Part shown: piece after piece, positions 23,564 to 32,072 of the stretch
Layout: each line of letters opens with the position of its first letter
How positions within the stretch are numbered: the stretch's first letter is position 1
Assembly (NCBI GenBank): GCA_021372235.1
Contig: JAJFUW010000019.1
Span: 1-44,739 of the forward strand
Length of the DNA stretch: 44,739 nt
Reading direction: 5' to 3'
Source: Spirochaetia bacterium
GTDB taxonomy: Bacteria; Oederibacteriota; PGYV01; Palsa-1178
Position numbers and translations under genes: made by a program
The notes under the pieces: generated by a model
Databases searched by the model: none
The model's input: the letters and a program-made list of their open reading frames with translations, nothing else
Told to the model about the DNA's origin: nothing

Positions 23564-25422
23564 AAAGGGCAATACTCGGGCTAATACTTTTAGCGATGGT
23601 AATTCCGGCTTATGCCGCGGGAACCGCTTACGTTAATAATAATGTACAGGGGCCGATGTCCGCCGGTGTTGAACTGGACATACGTTACGCCACGGGCGGC
23701 ATTATATGGACAAATGGTTCTATCGCAATAACCTTTCCATCTGATTTTCCAATCTATCCATCAACGGCCGCGGCTGACGCGGGCTATATAGAGGCTTTTA
23801 TAATGAACGGCATGACGGCTTTGTCACAGGTGCCCGTTTCAAATATATCTGTTGATTCACGGACGGTGACAATAACCGGGATTGCTTTGAACAACGGAGA
23901 ATCCATAAAAATAGTTTATGGAAGCAAAGCGGGATTTGGGCCGGGTGCTACAATGCCCGGCGTGGAGGGTGATTACACCCTGAATATTACAGAGAGCCAG
24001 AATGGAACGGCTTTCAGCGCCATCCCGGCGATGCCTGTTGTATCGATAATGGCTTTTGGTATAACTAAGAGCGCGGACATCATGGATGTAATGCAGGGGA
24101 CAACATTCACCTATATTATCAACGTCACAAATTTCAGCAATACGATAGCCCGGCCATACACCTATATAGAGGATACGATGCCTGAAGGTCTGACTATTAT
24201 TAATGTATGGGCTGATTCAGGGTATCCTGTTGTAGCTGGAAAAAATGTCAGCATGACGCTGCCACTGATGGCGGCACCGCAGACAGAGTCCATGTACATA
24301 GAGGCGGCGGGGCAGCCCGGTATGATAAATTTGGGCACAACCATTACCAATAAAGCATCCGTAAGTTCGGATTCCGCAATCGTCAGGAACGCTGTCGTGG
24401 TCCAGAACGTAAAGGGCGGAAAACTTACTTCGTCTTTGACGGCGGAGCCTGCAACGGTTGACATGCTCCAGTACATAACTCTCGTGCTCACTGTGGTCAA
24501 CGACGGTAACATCTCCTTGGTCATGCTGCAGCCCGGCAGCGTGGGGGTAAGCGGCACAGGCAGTGCGTCATATTATTACGGTCCGGTCCCTTCCTATGTT
24601 TCCGCGCTTGCCGAAGGTTCGTCCTGCAATTTTACCTGGGTATACACGGCAACGGGTGCGGGCACTGTGCATTTTACCGCGAGTGCCTCAGCTGTTGAGA
24701 ACACCATGAGCGTGACATCGGGGGTATCCACATCAAACCAGGTAATAATAAATCAGATTCCGACTGTAATCCAAACATGGTCGCTGACGCCCACAATGAG
24801 CCCCACGCAGACCGATACACCGGACGCAGGGACGCCGACTTTTACGGGGACGCCGCCGCCTACCGTTACGTTTACTTCTACAATAACGGCAATATTGACA
24901 TTTACTTTGACGCCGGGCTTGACAATAACGGAAACAGACACGTTTACGCCTGTCATCCCGACAGATACCCCCACCAATACGACCACGGTGATAGTCCCGA
25001 CAGATACGCCTACGGACTCGGCGACTATTGTTGTACCTGCGGATACTTTTACAAAGACATACACTCCGGTGCCGGTTTACACTTTTACCGGGACAGAGAC
25101 TCCCAACCTGACGCCGCCGGCCTCGACTCCAACCCGGGTGGAGGTTGCAAAGACGGACAAAAACTATATAAACACCGCCAACGGCGACCTGCTAAAGGTG
25201 TCTTATAAGGTAACGACTTCCGGTAAAACGTGGATAAAGATATTTAACTTAAGCGGGGAAGAGGTGCGGTCATTCTATGAATATGATCTTAGCGCGGGTA
25301 ATTACGAGGCGTTTTGGGACGGGACCAATAACTCAAACAAAAAGGTCGGCAGGGGAATGTATTTTATAGTCATAAGCCAGCCGGATGGAAAAACCACGAA
25401 AAAGGTGGTCGTCACAAAATAG
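23560..25422 (+). CDS. Secreted surface protein with DUF11-like repeat, Thr/Pro stalk and FlgD-like C-terminus
   Basis: A 620-residue exported protein. The signal peptide is about 1-19 (MKRAILGLILLAMVIPAYA). Beta-rich domains follow, one of the DUF11 conserved-repeat type (ITKSADIMDVMQGTTFTYII, then NFSNTIARPYTYIEDTMPEG). Residues about 404-527 form a Thr/Pro-rich stalk of TPT/TDTPT units. The last 90 residues form a FlgD-Ig-like module: KIFNLSGEEVRSF, then AFWDGTNNSNKKVGRGMYF and a KKVVVTK end. Such modules end many secreted proteins of uncultured bacteria, possibly as a sorting or anchoring signal. The same C-terminal module closes the next gene's product. It is the last gene of the sigma-like operon. 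Confidence 0.8.
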   Translation: MKRAILGLILLAMVIPAYAAGTAYVNNNVQGPMSAGVELDIRYATGGIIWTNGSIAITFPSDFPIYPSTAAADAGYIEAFIMNGMTALSQVPVSNISVDSRTVTITGIALNNGESIKIVYGSKAGFGPGATMPGVEGDYTLNITESQNGTAFSAIPAMPVVSIMAFGITKSADIMDVMQGTTFTYIINVTNFSNTIARPYTYIEDTMPEGLTIINVWADSGYPVVAGKNVSMTLPLMAAPQTESMYIEAAGQPGMINLGTTITNKASVSSDSAIVRNAVVVQNVKGGKLTSSLTAEPATVDMLQYITLVLTVVNDGNISLVMLQPGSVGVSGTGSASYYYGPVPSYVSALAEGSSCNFTWVYTATGAGTVHFTASASAVENTMSVTSGVSTSNQVIINQIPTVIQTWSLTPTMSPTQTDTPDAGTPTFTGTPPPTVTFTSTITAILTFTLTPGLTITETDTFTPVIPTDTPTNTTTVIVPTDTPTDSATIVVPADTFTKTYTPVPVYTFTGTETPNLTPPASTPTRVEVAKTDKNYINTANGDLLKVSYKVTTSGKTWIKIFNLSGEEVRSFYEYDLSAGNYEAFWDGTNNSNKKVGRGMYFIVISQPDGKTTKKVVVTK

Positions 25423-25434
25423 AGACGGTCGATT

Positions 25435-25465
25435 TTGACATATTTGCTAATAAAAGTAATATAAT
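25435..25465 (+). promoter_or_regulatory. Promoter of the large delta-60-repeat gene
   Basis: Consensus TTGACA (25435-25440) and consensus TATAAT (25460-25465) with a long 19-base spacer; a TAATAT at 25457-25462 would give 16. About 56 bases lie between the -10 and the ATG at 25522, and AAAGGAGGAG precedes the start. Confidence 0.65.
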
Positions 25466-25521
25466 ATTGTGTTAATACTCCTGCATAAAATAGCAGGGTA
25501 TAAAGGAGGAGTACGGTTTAA

Positions 25522-28500
25522 ATGAATTTTATTAGGAACATATTTTTATCACTAACCATAACCATAGCATGCGTTACGGGTCTGCGTGCCGATATCGGGA
25601 ACATGTGCATACAGGATGACCTGACATACAGTTTTGCAATAGATGATTCCGTAAAACAACTTTCCTATAGGTTCAGGGCGCCTGCCGCCGGATTGACGGC
25701 GGCAAAATTGCATGTCTATGCCTTGTCTGTAACGACATCAGGGGATTATACGGTGGGAATACAGGCGGATACGGCCGGCAGCCCGAGCGGGACGTACCTG
25801 ATCAGCCTGACGCAGAATATTTTGACGGCAGGATGGAACGTATTTGATATAACGGATTATGTCCTGACTGCAGGGAACATATATCATATCGTCATCAAGA
25901 GGTCAACCGCGAGCGGCAGCGTGACGTTCGGGTTCACAAATCCGCTAAGCTACAGGCACCCGAAGGACCAGGCGATAGACAACTCATTTCAGTCTCTGAC
26001 CTATACAGCATCAACGTGGGGCAACCAGAACAAGATGCCGATATTTTTGGCGGAGTCCCCGGACAGCAGCCACTACGGCAGCCCGTATTGTTCCATGCCG
26101 GCGGTTGTCTACTCCGTATACGGCACACGCATGTCGGGAGAACAGATAACAAACCTGGCCTCAAGCCGGACAGTGGACAAAGCCGCGTTTTATGTTTCAA
26201 AGTACAACAGCCCGCCGACAGACCTTTCCTATATGATATACAACGAGACAGCGAAAGTAACAATGACCTCGGGAACGCTTTGTACGGCCTCGTCGCTCAC
26301 CGAGGGCACTTATGTCTGGAAAGAAGCCTCTTTTGCGGAAATTACATTGAGCCCGGGAATTACATACAGGACGCTCCTGTACGCGACAGGATGCGATTCG
26401 TCCAACTACTATACGCTGATGGCGTCTGACAATATGAACAACCCTTCCGTGGGCACCATATACGACGATATGACCTTTGCAGGGAGCGACTGCGTCGCTA
26501 TTTCCACGATCGACGGCGGGATAACCTGGACGCCGCGCACTTACCGGGACGTTGTGTTTAACCTGATATCGTCCCTGGCGACAACCTGTACTGTCTCGCC
26601 AAAAGCGGCTTTTGACGGAGAGGGCATAGCGCTTTACGCGGATGCCCCGGGCAGCAACGCGGATTATGGTAATTCGATGATAATTGACAGTAACGGGAAG
26701 ATAGTGGTGGCAGGTTACTTATACAACGGAGCGAATAATGATATGGCTGTTTGGAGATTAAACCCGGATTCCTCCAGGGATACGTCGTTTGGCGTGAACG
26801 GATTTACCTGGAATAACGGCGGTGCAGGCGGCGGCGGTACGGCGGCGGACCAGGCAAACGGAGTGATGACGGACTCATCGAACAATATCTGGGTAGCCGG
26901 CCAAAGTTACAACAGCGACGCCACCGCGAATATAGATATGTGCGTGTGGAAATTTCTTTCAGACGGTAAACCGGACATGTCTTTTTCGGGTAATGGAATA
27001 CTGAATGACGGAGGCGCTGCAGGCGGCTCCATGCCGGACGATATAGGTTACGACATAACCATGGACAGCAGCGGGAACCTGGTAGTGACAGGCTCCGGCA
27101 GCAACGGGACCAATATGGACATGGTCATATGGAAATTTGACCAGACTGGAAATTTTATCGGCACTTTCGACACTGACGGCAGGTATGTCTATAACGGAGG
27201 GTCAGGGGACGCCGGGTATTCTGTGGCCATGGACGTTTTCGATAACATCTATGTTGCGGGTTTCAAACAGAGCGCTGACAGCATTGATATGGCCGTATGG
27301 AAACTGGACAAAAACGGCGTGCCGGATTCTGCGTTTGGAACATCAGGTGTATTCACGCACGACGGCGCCGTGGGAACATCCGACAGCGTAGACATGGCCC
27401 GGTCGGTCAGGGTGCTTGCTGACGGCAGGCTGCTGGTGGGAGGATTTAGCAATAACTCAGCCAACGGCAATGACATGGTGATATGGAGGCTGCTGCCGAA
27501 TGGAACGCCGGATACATCTTTTAACAACTGCGGTTTTGTAACATTTAACGGAGTGTCAGGCGGTAATGATATTGCCGAAAGCGTCATGTTGGACAACAAG
27601 GGAAGGATACTCGCGGCAGGGTCAAGCGTCTCCGGCACATCAACAAGGTCCGCGTTTTGGAGGTACAATTTCGACGGTTCGCCGGATTTGACTTTTGGTT
27701 CTTCGAACACAAACTATATCATTTTGACCGCTACTGCCGGAGACGGGGACGCGGATTATGTATATGACGCTGTTATATATAATTATGACGGCACAGGGGA
27801 CATAATTGCATGCGGCGACGGTGATTCCGACACGAGTGCAACTGCAAATTATGACATGACGCTGATCAGGCTGAACGAACCGTGCGGCGAGCCAGCGACG
27901 GCAACCTCCACATTTACTTATACCCGGACGCCGACTCCTGCGTATACATGGACCAATACGCCAACCCCGACCTATACTTGGACATCCAGCACTACGGCGA
28001 CATTCACGCCAACCATAACAGCCACGACTTGTCTGGGTCCGGACCTGACGTTCGGTGTTGACAACGACGGGGTCAGGGTATTTGATTCCAATTACGGCTA
28101 CGACCAGGGCTTTGACCTGAAAATAGACCAGGGAGGCGGTATAATCGTCGCCGGAGCGTTGACCGATTCCTCCGGCAACACCAACGCGGCCCTGTGGCGT
28201 TACGACAGCAGCGGCAATCCCGACGATACATTTGGCGGGAGCGTAAACTACATAACCCATGACGGCCCCGGTAACGGCGAGGATTTTTTCTATAATGTTA
28301 CAATTGACAGGAACGGCAGGATACTGGCAACCGGAGAAGAGGACTGGATGTCAGGGACAGGCAAAAACATTGATATGATAGTCTGCCGTTACCTGGCTGA
28401 CGGCACTATCGACACCACGTTTAACGGCGGCAGTCTCTCTTTTGGCCGCGGGTTCGGCCATGACGGGGCTTACCAGTCCGTGGCGGACAGCCTCGACAGG

Positions 28501-30402
28501 GTTGTGGTAGCCGGGTACTCGGGCAATTCGTCGGGCAACACCGACATGATGATTTGCAGATATCTGGACGATGGCACACTCGATACAACATTTGGAGGCA
28601 CGGGCAGGATATATTACGGGGGGTCAGGGGATGACAGGGCTGTCTCGCTGGTAATAGACGGCGCTGACAACGTCATAGTATGTGGCACCGTGTCCAACGG
28701 CAGTGATACTGAAATGACGCTGGTAAAGTTCATGGCCTCTGACGGCGGGATAGGCTGGGCAAGGAGTTATGGGCAGGCAGGATGGGATTATGAAGGTAAC
28801 TGCATAATCATGGATAATGCAGGCAAGCTCGTAGTATCCGGGAACATCAATGACGGAACATCCCAGGACCTGGCTGTATGGCGGTGTCTGGCGGATGGTA
28901 CCGCGGACAACTCGTTCTCCGGGGACGGCCGTGCCGAGGCCGGCAGCGCTTACGGTACATCGGTTGACACGGGATGCGCGGTCACGATAGACCGCAACGA
29001 CAGGATAATGGCATGCGGCATAACAGAGGTTGTGCCCGGCGACACAATGGGAATGATAGCGAGGTTTTTTGACGACGGGACACCGGACGGCTCGCTCAGC
29101 AACGGCAGCATAGCGTACCTGGCGGGGCTGGCGGACGGGACCGGTACGGCGGACGAACTGATATCCATAATTACCGACGACCAGAACAGGATACTTGTCA
29201 CAGGCGGCAGCGGCAATGCAAAGGGTTTTACCGACCCTGCGAACAGGGACATGATACTGGCCAGAGGTATAGACGGATGTTCGGTGTATAATACGCCGAC
29301 ATACACACCTACGCTAAAACCGTCATTTACATCAACTGCGACAGTGACTCTTACGGTTACACAGACAGCAACAGGGACCATAACCGCTACAATTACACAA
29401 ACCGTGACAGCAACGGTGACGTCCACAATTACCGCGACCGTTACCCGGACCGTAACAGCCACGGCTACAGGGACCGTGATGCAAACTGTTACACAGACAG
29501 CCACCGGCACTGTAACACAGACAGTTACGCAAACAGTATCAGAAACCGTTACGCTTACACCCACACCGACTGATACAGCCACAATAACCGTTACGGTTAC
29601 CGCAACCGTAACACCGACATTAACGCGGACCTCCACCGGAACGCATACAGAAACAGCTACGCCGACACATACGCTTACATGGACCTTGTCTGAGACGCCC
29701 ACATATACCGTCACGGGTACCGTGACAACCACGGTCACAGAAACTGTTACAGAAACTGTCACACCGACGAAAACCTTAACCGCCACTGATACGGCTACGT
29801 CGACTTTTACCCTGACGCAAACATTGACATTTACACCTACGGAATCAGAAACCGCAACCGACACACCGACGTTTACCATGACACCGACGGTTACGGATAC
29901 CCCGACCGGGACATGGACGTTCACGGATACCCCTACTTTTACTGTAACCTGGTCGCAGACGCAGACATATACATACACACATACATATACGGCAACACCT
30001 ACGGGTACTGAAACTTCCACGGTGACCGAGACGCCATCGTATACGTTCACTGTAACCGTAACAGAAACACATACCATAACATCGACTCATACATTGACAC
30101 ACACCCTCACGCCGGGCATATCCCAGGCGCTGGACAAAAACTACGTCAACGTAAGCCTCGGGGAGACGCTTTTCATAAAGGTAAACGCTGCGGCGGCCGG
30201 AGCGCCGGTGACGATAAAGGTATATAACCTGGCAGGCGAGTTTGTCCGCGAAATTACAGGCACATGCGGCGGAGCGGGGTGGAACAGTTTTGAATGGAAC
30301 ATTAAAAACTCCGCCGGGCGCGCCGTCGGCCGGGGATTGTATTTCATAAGGATACAATGTGAAGGAGCCGTTTCACTCAGAAAGGTATATGTGGTAAAGT
30401 AA
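25522..30402 (+). CDS. Giant secreted delta-60-repeat protein with Thr-rich stalk and FlgD-like C-terminus
   Basis: A 1626-residue protein. A signal peptide covers about 1-23, then a beta-rich region to about 350. Delta-60 repeats form two blocks, about 370-790 and 836-1250, with units such as DGTLDTTFGGTGRIYYGGSG followed by an IDGADNVIVCG-type strand; these are predicted beta-propeller or beta-helix domains. The blocks are split by a TPT linker (about 793-836). A 276-residue stalk of TVT/TAT/TPT units follows (about 1257-1532). The last 90 residues are a FlgD-like module ending LRKVYVVK. The gene is likely to encode a long extracellular fibre or adhesin-like surface protein; binding partner unknown. 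It has its own promoter. Confidence 0.85.
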   Translation: MNFIRNIFLSLTITIACVTGLRADIGNMCIQDDLTYSFAIDDSVKQLSYRFRAPAAGLTAAKLHVYALSVTTSGDYTVGIQADTAGSPSGTYLISLTQNILTAGWNVFDITDYVLTAGNIYHIVIKRSTASGSVTFGFTNPLSYRHPKDQAIDNSFQSLTYTASTWGNQNKMPIFLAESPDSSHYGSPYCSMPAVVYSVYGTRMSGEQITNLASSRTVDKAAFYVSKYNSPPTDLSYMIYNETAKVTMTSGTLCTASSLTEGTYVWKEASFAEITLSPGITYRTLLYATGCDSSNYYTLMASDNMNNPSVGTIYDDMTFAGSDCVAISTIDGGITWTPRTYRDVVFNLISSLATTCTVSPKAAFDGEGIALYADAPGSNADYGNSMIIDSNGKIVVAGYLYNGANNDMAVWRLNPDSSRDTSFGVNGFTWNNGGAGGGGTAADQANGVMTDSSNNIWVAGQSYNSDATANIDMCVWKFLSDGKPDMSFSGNGILNDGGAAGGSMPDDIGYDITMDSSGNLVVTGSGSNGTNMDMVIWKFDQTGNFIGTFDTDGRYVYNGGSGDAGYSVAMDVFDNIYVAGFKQSADSIDMAVWKLDKNGVPDSAFGTSGVFTHDGAVGTSDSVDMARSVRVLADGRLLVGGFSNNSANGNDMVIWRLLPNGTPDTSFNNCGFVTFNGVSGGNDIAESVMLDNKGRILAAGSSVSGTSTRSAFWRYNFDGSPDLTFGSSNTNYIILTATAGDGDADYVYDAVIYNYDGTGDIIACGDGDSDTSATANYDMTLIRLNEPCGEPATATSTFTYTRTPTPAYTWTNTPTPTYTWTSSTTATFTPTITATTCLGPDLTFGVDNDGVRVFDSNYGYDQGFDLKIDQGGGIIVAGALTDSSGNTNAALWRYDSSGNPDDTFGGSVNYITHDGPGNGEDFFYNVTIDRNGRILATGEEDWMSGTGKNIDMIVCRYLADGTIDTTFNGGSLSFGRGFGHDGAYQSVADSLDRVVVAGYSGNSSGNTDMMICRYLDDGTLDTTFGGTGRIYYGGSGDDRAVSLVIDGADNVIVCGTVSNGSDTEMTLVKFMASDGGIGWARSYGQAGWDYEGNCIIMDNAGKLVVSGNINDGTSQDLAVWRCLADGTADNSFSGDGRAEAGSAYGTSVDTGCAVTIDRNDRIMACGITEVVPGDTMGMIARFFDDGTPDGSLSNGSIAYLAGLADGTGTADELISIITDDQNRILVTGGSGNAKGFTDPANRDMILARGIDGCSVYNTPTYTPTLKPSFTSTATVTLTVTQTATGTITATITQTVTATVTSTITATVTRTVTATATGTVMQTVTQTATGTVTQTVTQTVSETVTLTPTPTDTATITVTVTATVTPTLTRTSTGTHTETATPTHTLTWTLSETPTYTVTGTVTTTVTETVTETVTPTKTLTATDTATSTFTLTQTLTFTPTESETATDTPTFTMTPTVTDTPTGTWTFTDTPTFTVTWSQTQTYTYTHTYTATPTGTETSTVTETPSYTFTVTVTETHTITSTHTLTHTLTPGISQALDKNYVNVSLGETLFIKVNAAAAGAPVTIKVYNLAGEFVREITGTCGGAGWNSFEWNIKNSAGRAVGRGLYFIRIQCEGAVSLRKVYVVK

Positions 30403-30440
30403 CAGCAGCAATGAACGCATAAAGGAAAGGTCGTGCAGCC

Positions 30441-30848
30441 ATGAGGTCATGCAGTATATTTTTTTCACCTAAAAGAATAGTTATAACTGCCAACATAGAA
30501 ACTCCGGACGGCGGATTGAATTTCGGCAAGCCGACCGAATTTTTAAAACATGATCCGGCCGCGGACGAACTGGGCAGGGCAATCATAAAGGTGCTGAAGG
30601 CAAAACACCGGGACAAGCCGCACGCGATGGAAATATTAAAAGAGGCCGGATTTGAATCCTGGAAGGATTTTTCAGCGGCCAGCCATTATATGACCGCGGA
30701 GATGAGTGAAAAAAGGGTCATAATAAGGCCCTATTTCTCCGGTATAGACGGGGAATATTACGAAGTTATGAACAGGGAAAAGAACACGGATACGGAGCCT
30801 TTTGAGGTTGGGCACGCGGCAATAAGGCTGCTGGAATACTGCGGGTAG
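30441..30848 (+). CDS. Small protein of unknown function
   Basis: A 135-residue soluble protein beginning MRSCSIFFSPKRIVITANIE. Features are a strand-rich start, a helical middle (AIIKVLKAKHRDKPHAMEIL) and a SWKDFSAASHYMTAEM segment. I do not recognise a family with confidence; the overall build recalls small immunity-type proteins, but that is an impression only. The ATG at 30441 has only a distant AAAGG upstream, so initiation is weak or the start is different. It lies 38 bases after the giant surface protein gene and may be read through from it. Confidence 0.55.
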   Translation: MRSCSIFFSPKRIVITANIETPDGGLNFGKPTEFLKHDPAADELGRAIIKVLKAKHRDKPHAMEILKEAGFESWKDFSAASHYMTAEMSEKRVIIRPYFSGIDGEYYEVMNREKNTDTEPFEVGHAAIRLLEYCG

Positions 30849-30995
30849 GTGCACAGGCAATATATATTGTGTCCGTATATAAAAAAATCAAGGTCCATCT
30901 ATTATTTTATGTATGGAACACCGAATTTATTTGGCTAAAAGGCTATTGGCTAAGGACTAAAAAAGCCAATTACCTTAAAGCCAGAATATTTCTAC

Positions 30996-31023
30996 TTGAC
31001 ATTAAGCGTAAAAAAGGTAAAAT
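30996..31023 (+). promoter_or_regulatory. Promoter of the tRNA-Lys/rplU/rpmA transcript
   Basis: TTGACA (30996-31001), 16-base spacer, TAAAAT (31018-31023). This is the only clear promoter in the 332-base gene-free stretch 30849-31180. Downstream of it a nested hairpin (31060-31086, GGAA/TTCC outside AGGA/TCCT) lies in the leader; the rest of the stretch shows nothing I can name. Confidence 0.7.
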
Positions 31024-31180
31024 ATACCCTTGCTATCCGTGTTTTTGCTTTAGAATCAAGGAAGTAGGACGAAATCCTCGTTTTCCTGATTTAAAAAGCA
31101 TGAAGATAAAGGATGGATGGTGTATTTTTGCTATTTTTTATGTAAAATACCAGAGAACAAATAATCTACCATACAAAGGT

Positions 31181-31256
31181 GGGCCGGTAGCTCAGTTGGT
31201 AGAGCACCGCCCTTTTAAGGCGGCTGCCGAGAGTTCGAGTCTCTCCCGGCTCACCA
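31181..31256 (+). tRNA. tRNA-Lys (anticodon UUU)
   Basis: A 76-base cloverleaf. The acceptor GGGCCGG pairs with CCGGCTC (one G-U). The D-arm contains AGCTCAGTTGGTAGAGC, the anticodon stem CCGCC/GGCGG encloses CTTTTAA with anticodon TTT, and the T-arm is GAGAG-TTCGAGT-CTCTC. The discriminator A and CCA are encoded. Only 60 bases separate it from rplU and no terminator lies between, so it may be processed from the ribosomal protein transcript. Confidence 0.97.
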
Positions 31257-31316
31257 TTTGATTGTAGGAATAAATCAATACCGGAAAATAGGATATTAAT
31301 ATAAGGAGGCTCCACA

Positions 31317-31628
31317 ATGTACGCAGTAGTAGAGTTGGGCGGTAAACAGGTAAAAATGGAAGTAGGCGCCGTAATCAGGGTGCCTGTGATACCCACAACA
31401 GGGAAAGAAGTTGTATTTGACCGCGTCCTTTTGGTCGCAAAAGACAACGAGTTAAAGGTCGGCACGCCCAAACTTGACAACGTAAAAATAACCTGCGAGG
31501 TCCTGGATAAGGAATTAAAAGGGGACAAGATAAAGGTATTCAAATACAAACGCAGAAAAAATTTCCGCAAGCTCATCGGCCACAGGCAGAAATTTACCGT
31601 GTTAAGGGTTACAAAGATAGAGATTTAA
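31317..31628 (+). CDS. rplU: 50S ribosomal protein L21
   Basis: A 103-residue protein, the usual L21 length. Typical stretches are [17 protein letters not shown] at the N-terminus and [20 protein letters not shown] near the C-terminus, the conserved rRNA-binding tail. AAGGAGG precedes the ATG. It is followed by rpmA in the standard bacterial order, and shares the promoter ahead of tRNA-Lys. Confidence 0.97.
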   Translation: MYAVVELGGKQVKMEVGAVIRVPVIPTTGKEVVFDRVLLVAKDNELKVGTPKLDNVKITCEVLDKELKGDKIKVFKYKRRKNFRKLIGHRQKFTVLRVTKIEI

Positions 31629-31680
31629 AAGCGCTCCGGATACAAAATATAAAAATTTAATCAAGGATGGTGGAGTAGAA

Positions 31681-31950
31681 ATGGCACACACAAAGGCCCA
31701 GGGTTCAACCAGGAACGGACGCGACAGCGCAGGCAAAAGACTCGGCGTAAAAGCCCATGAAAATAACATCGTAACAAACGGATGCATACTGGTCCGCCAG
31801 AGGGGAACCAGGTTCTATCCCGGCGTCAACGTAGGGATGGGCAAGGACCACACACTCTTTGCCAAGGTAACGGGCAAGGTTAAATTTCAGCACACCGGCA
31901 AAGGTAAAGTGATATCGGTTGTACCAATGGAAGCGGAAACTGCAAAATAA
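31681..31950 (+). CDS. rpmA: 50S ribosomal protein L27
   Basis: An 89-residue protein starting [20 protein letters not shown], the conserved L27 N-terminus that reaches the peptidyl-transferase centre. There is no N-terminal cleavage extension of the Firmicute type. [13 protein letters not shown] and [11 protein letters not shown] are further L27 signatures. It is the last gene before a strong terminator. Confidence 0.97.
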   Translation: MAHTKAQGSTRNGRDSAGKRLGVKAHENNIVTNGCILVRQRGTRFYPGVNVGMGKDHTLFAKVTGKVKFQHTGKGKVISVVPMEAETAK

Positions 31951-31969
31951 AATAACCGGGTTTAAACCA

Positions 31970-32000
31970 AAAGGGCGGCCAGACGGCCGCCCTTTTTTTA
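31970..32000 (+). terminator. Rho-independent terminator after rpmA
   Basis: AAAGGGCGGCC (31970-31980) pairs with GGCCGCCCTTT around an AGAC loop, followed by a run of T. It separates the ribosomal protein transcript from obg. Confidence 0.95.
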
Positions 32001-32019
32001 TATCCCGTGCAGGCGCGTG

Positions 32020-32047
32020 TTCAATCGGGCTATAAGTGTGGTATAAT
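32020..32047 (+). promoter_or_regulatory. Promoter of the obg gene
   Basis: TTCAAT (32020-32025), 16-base spacer, consensus TATAAT (32042-32047), 25 bases before the ATG at 32073. Confidence 0.65.
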
Positions 32048-32072
32048 ATATAAAATTTGAAACGGAGAAAAA

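Noticed and set aside
28950-30077. Long minus-strand ORF (375 codons), Val-rich
   Set aside because: It is the antisense reading of the Thr-rich stalk: ACN codons read backwards give Val, Cys and Gly, and no start signal or family pattern is present.
29290-30118. Dense short repeats that might suggest a CRISPR or satellite array
   Set aside because: The repeats are in-frame codons for Thr-rich units without constant repeat length or unique spacers; they are coding.
30869-31261. Forward ORF of 130 codons
   Set aside because: It runs through the tRNA-Lys gene and its promoter; composition is not coding-like.
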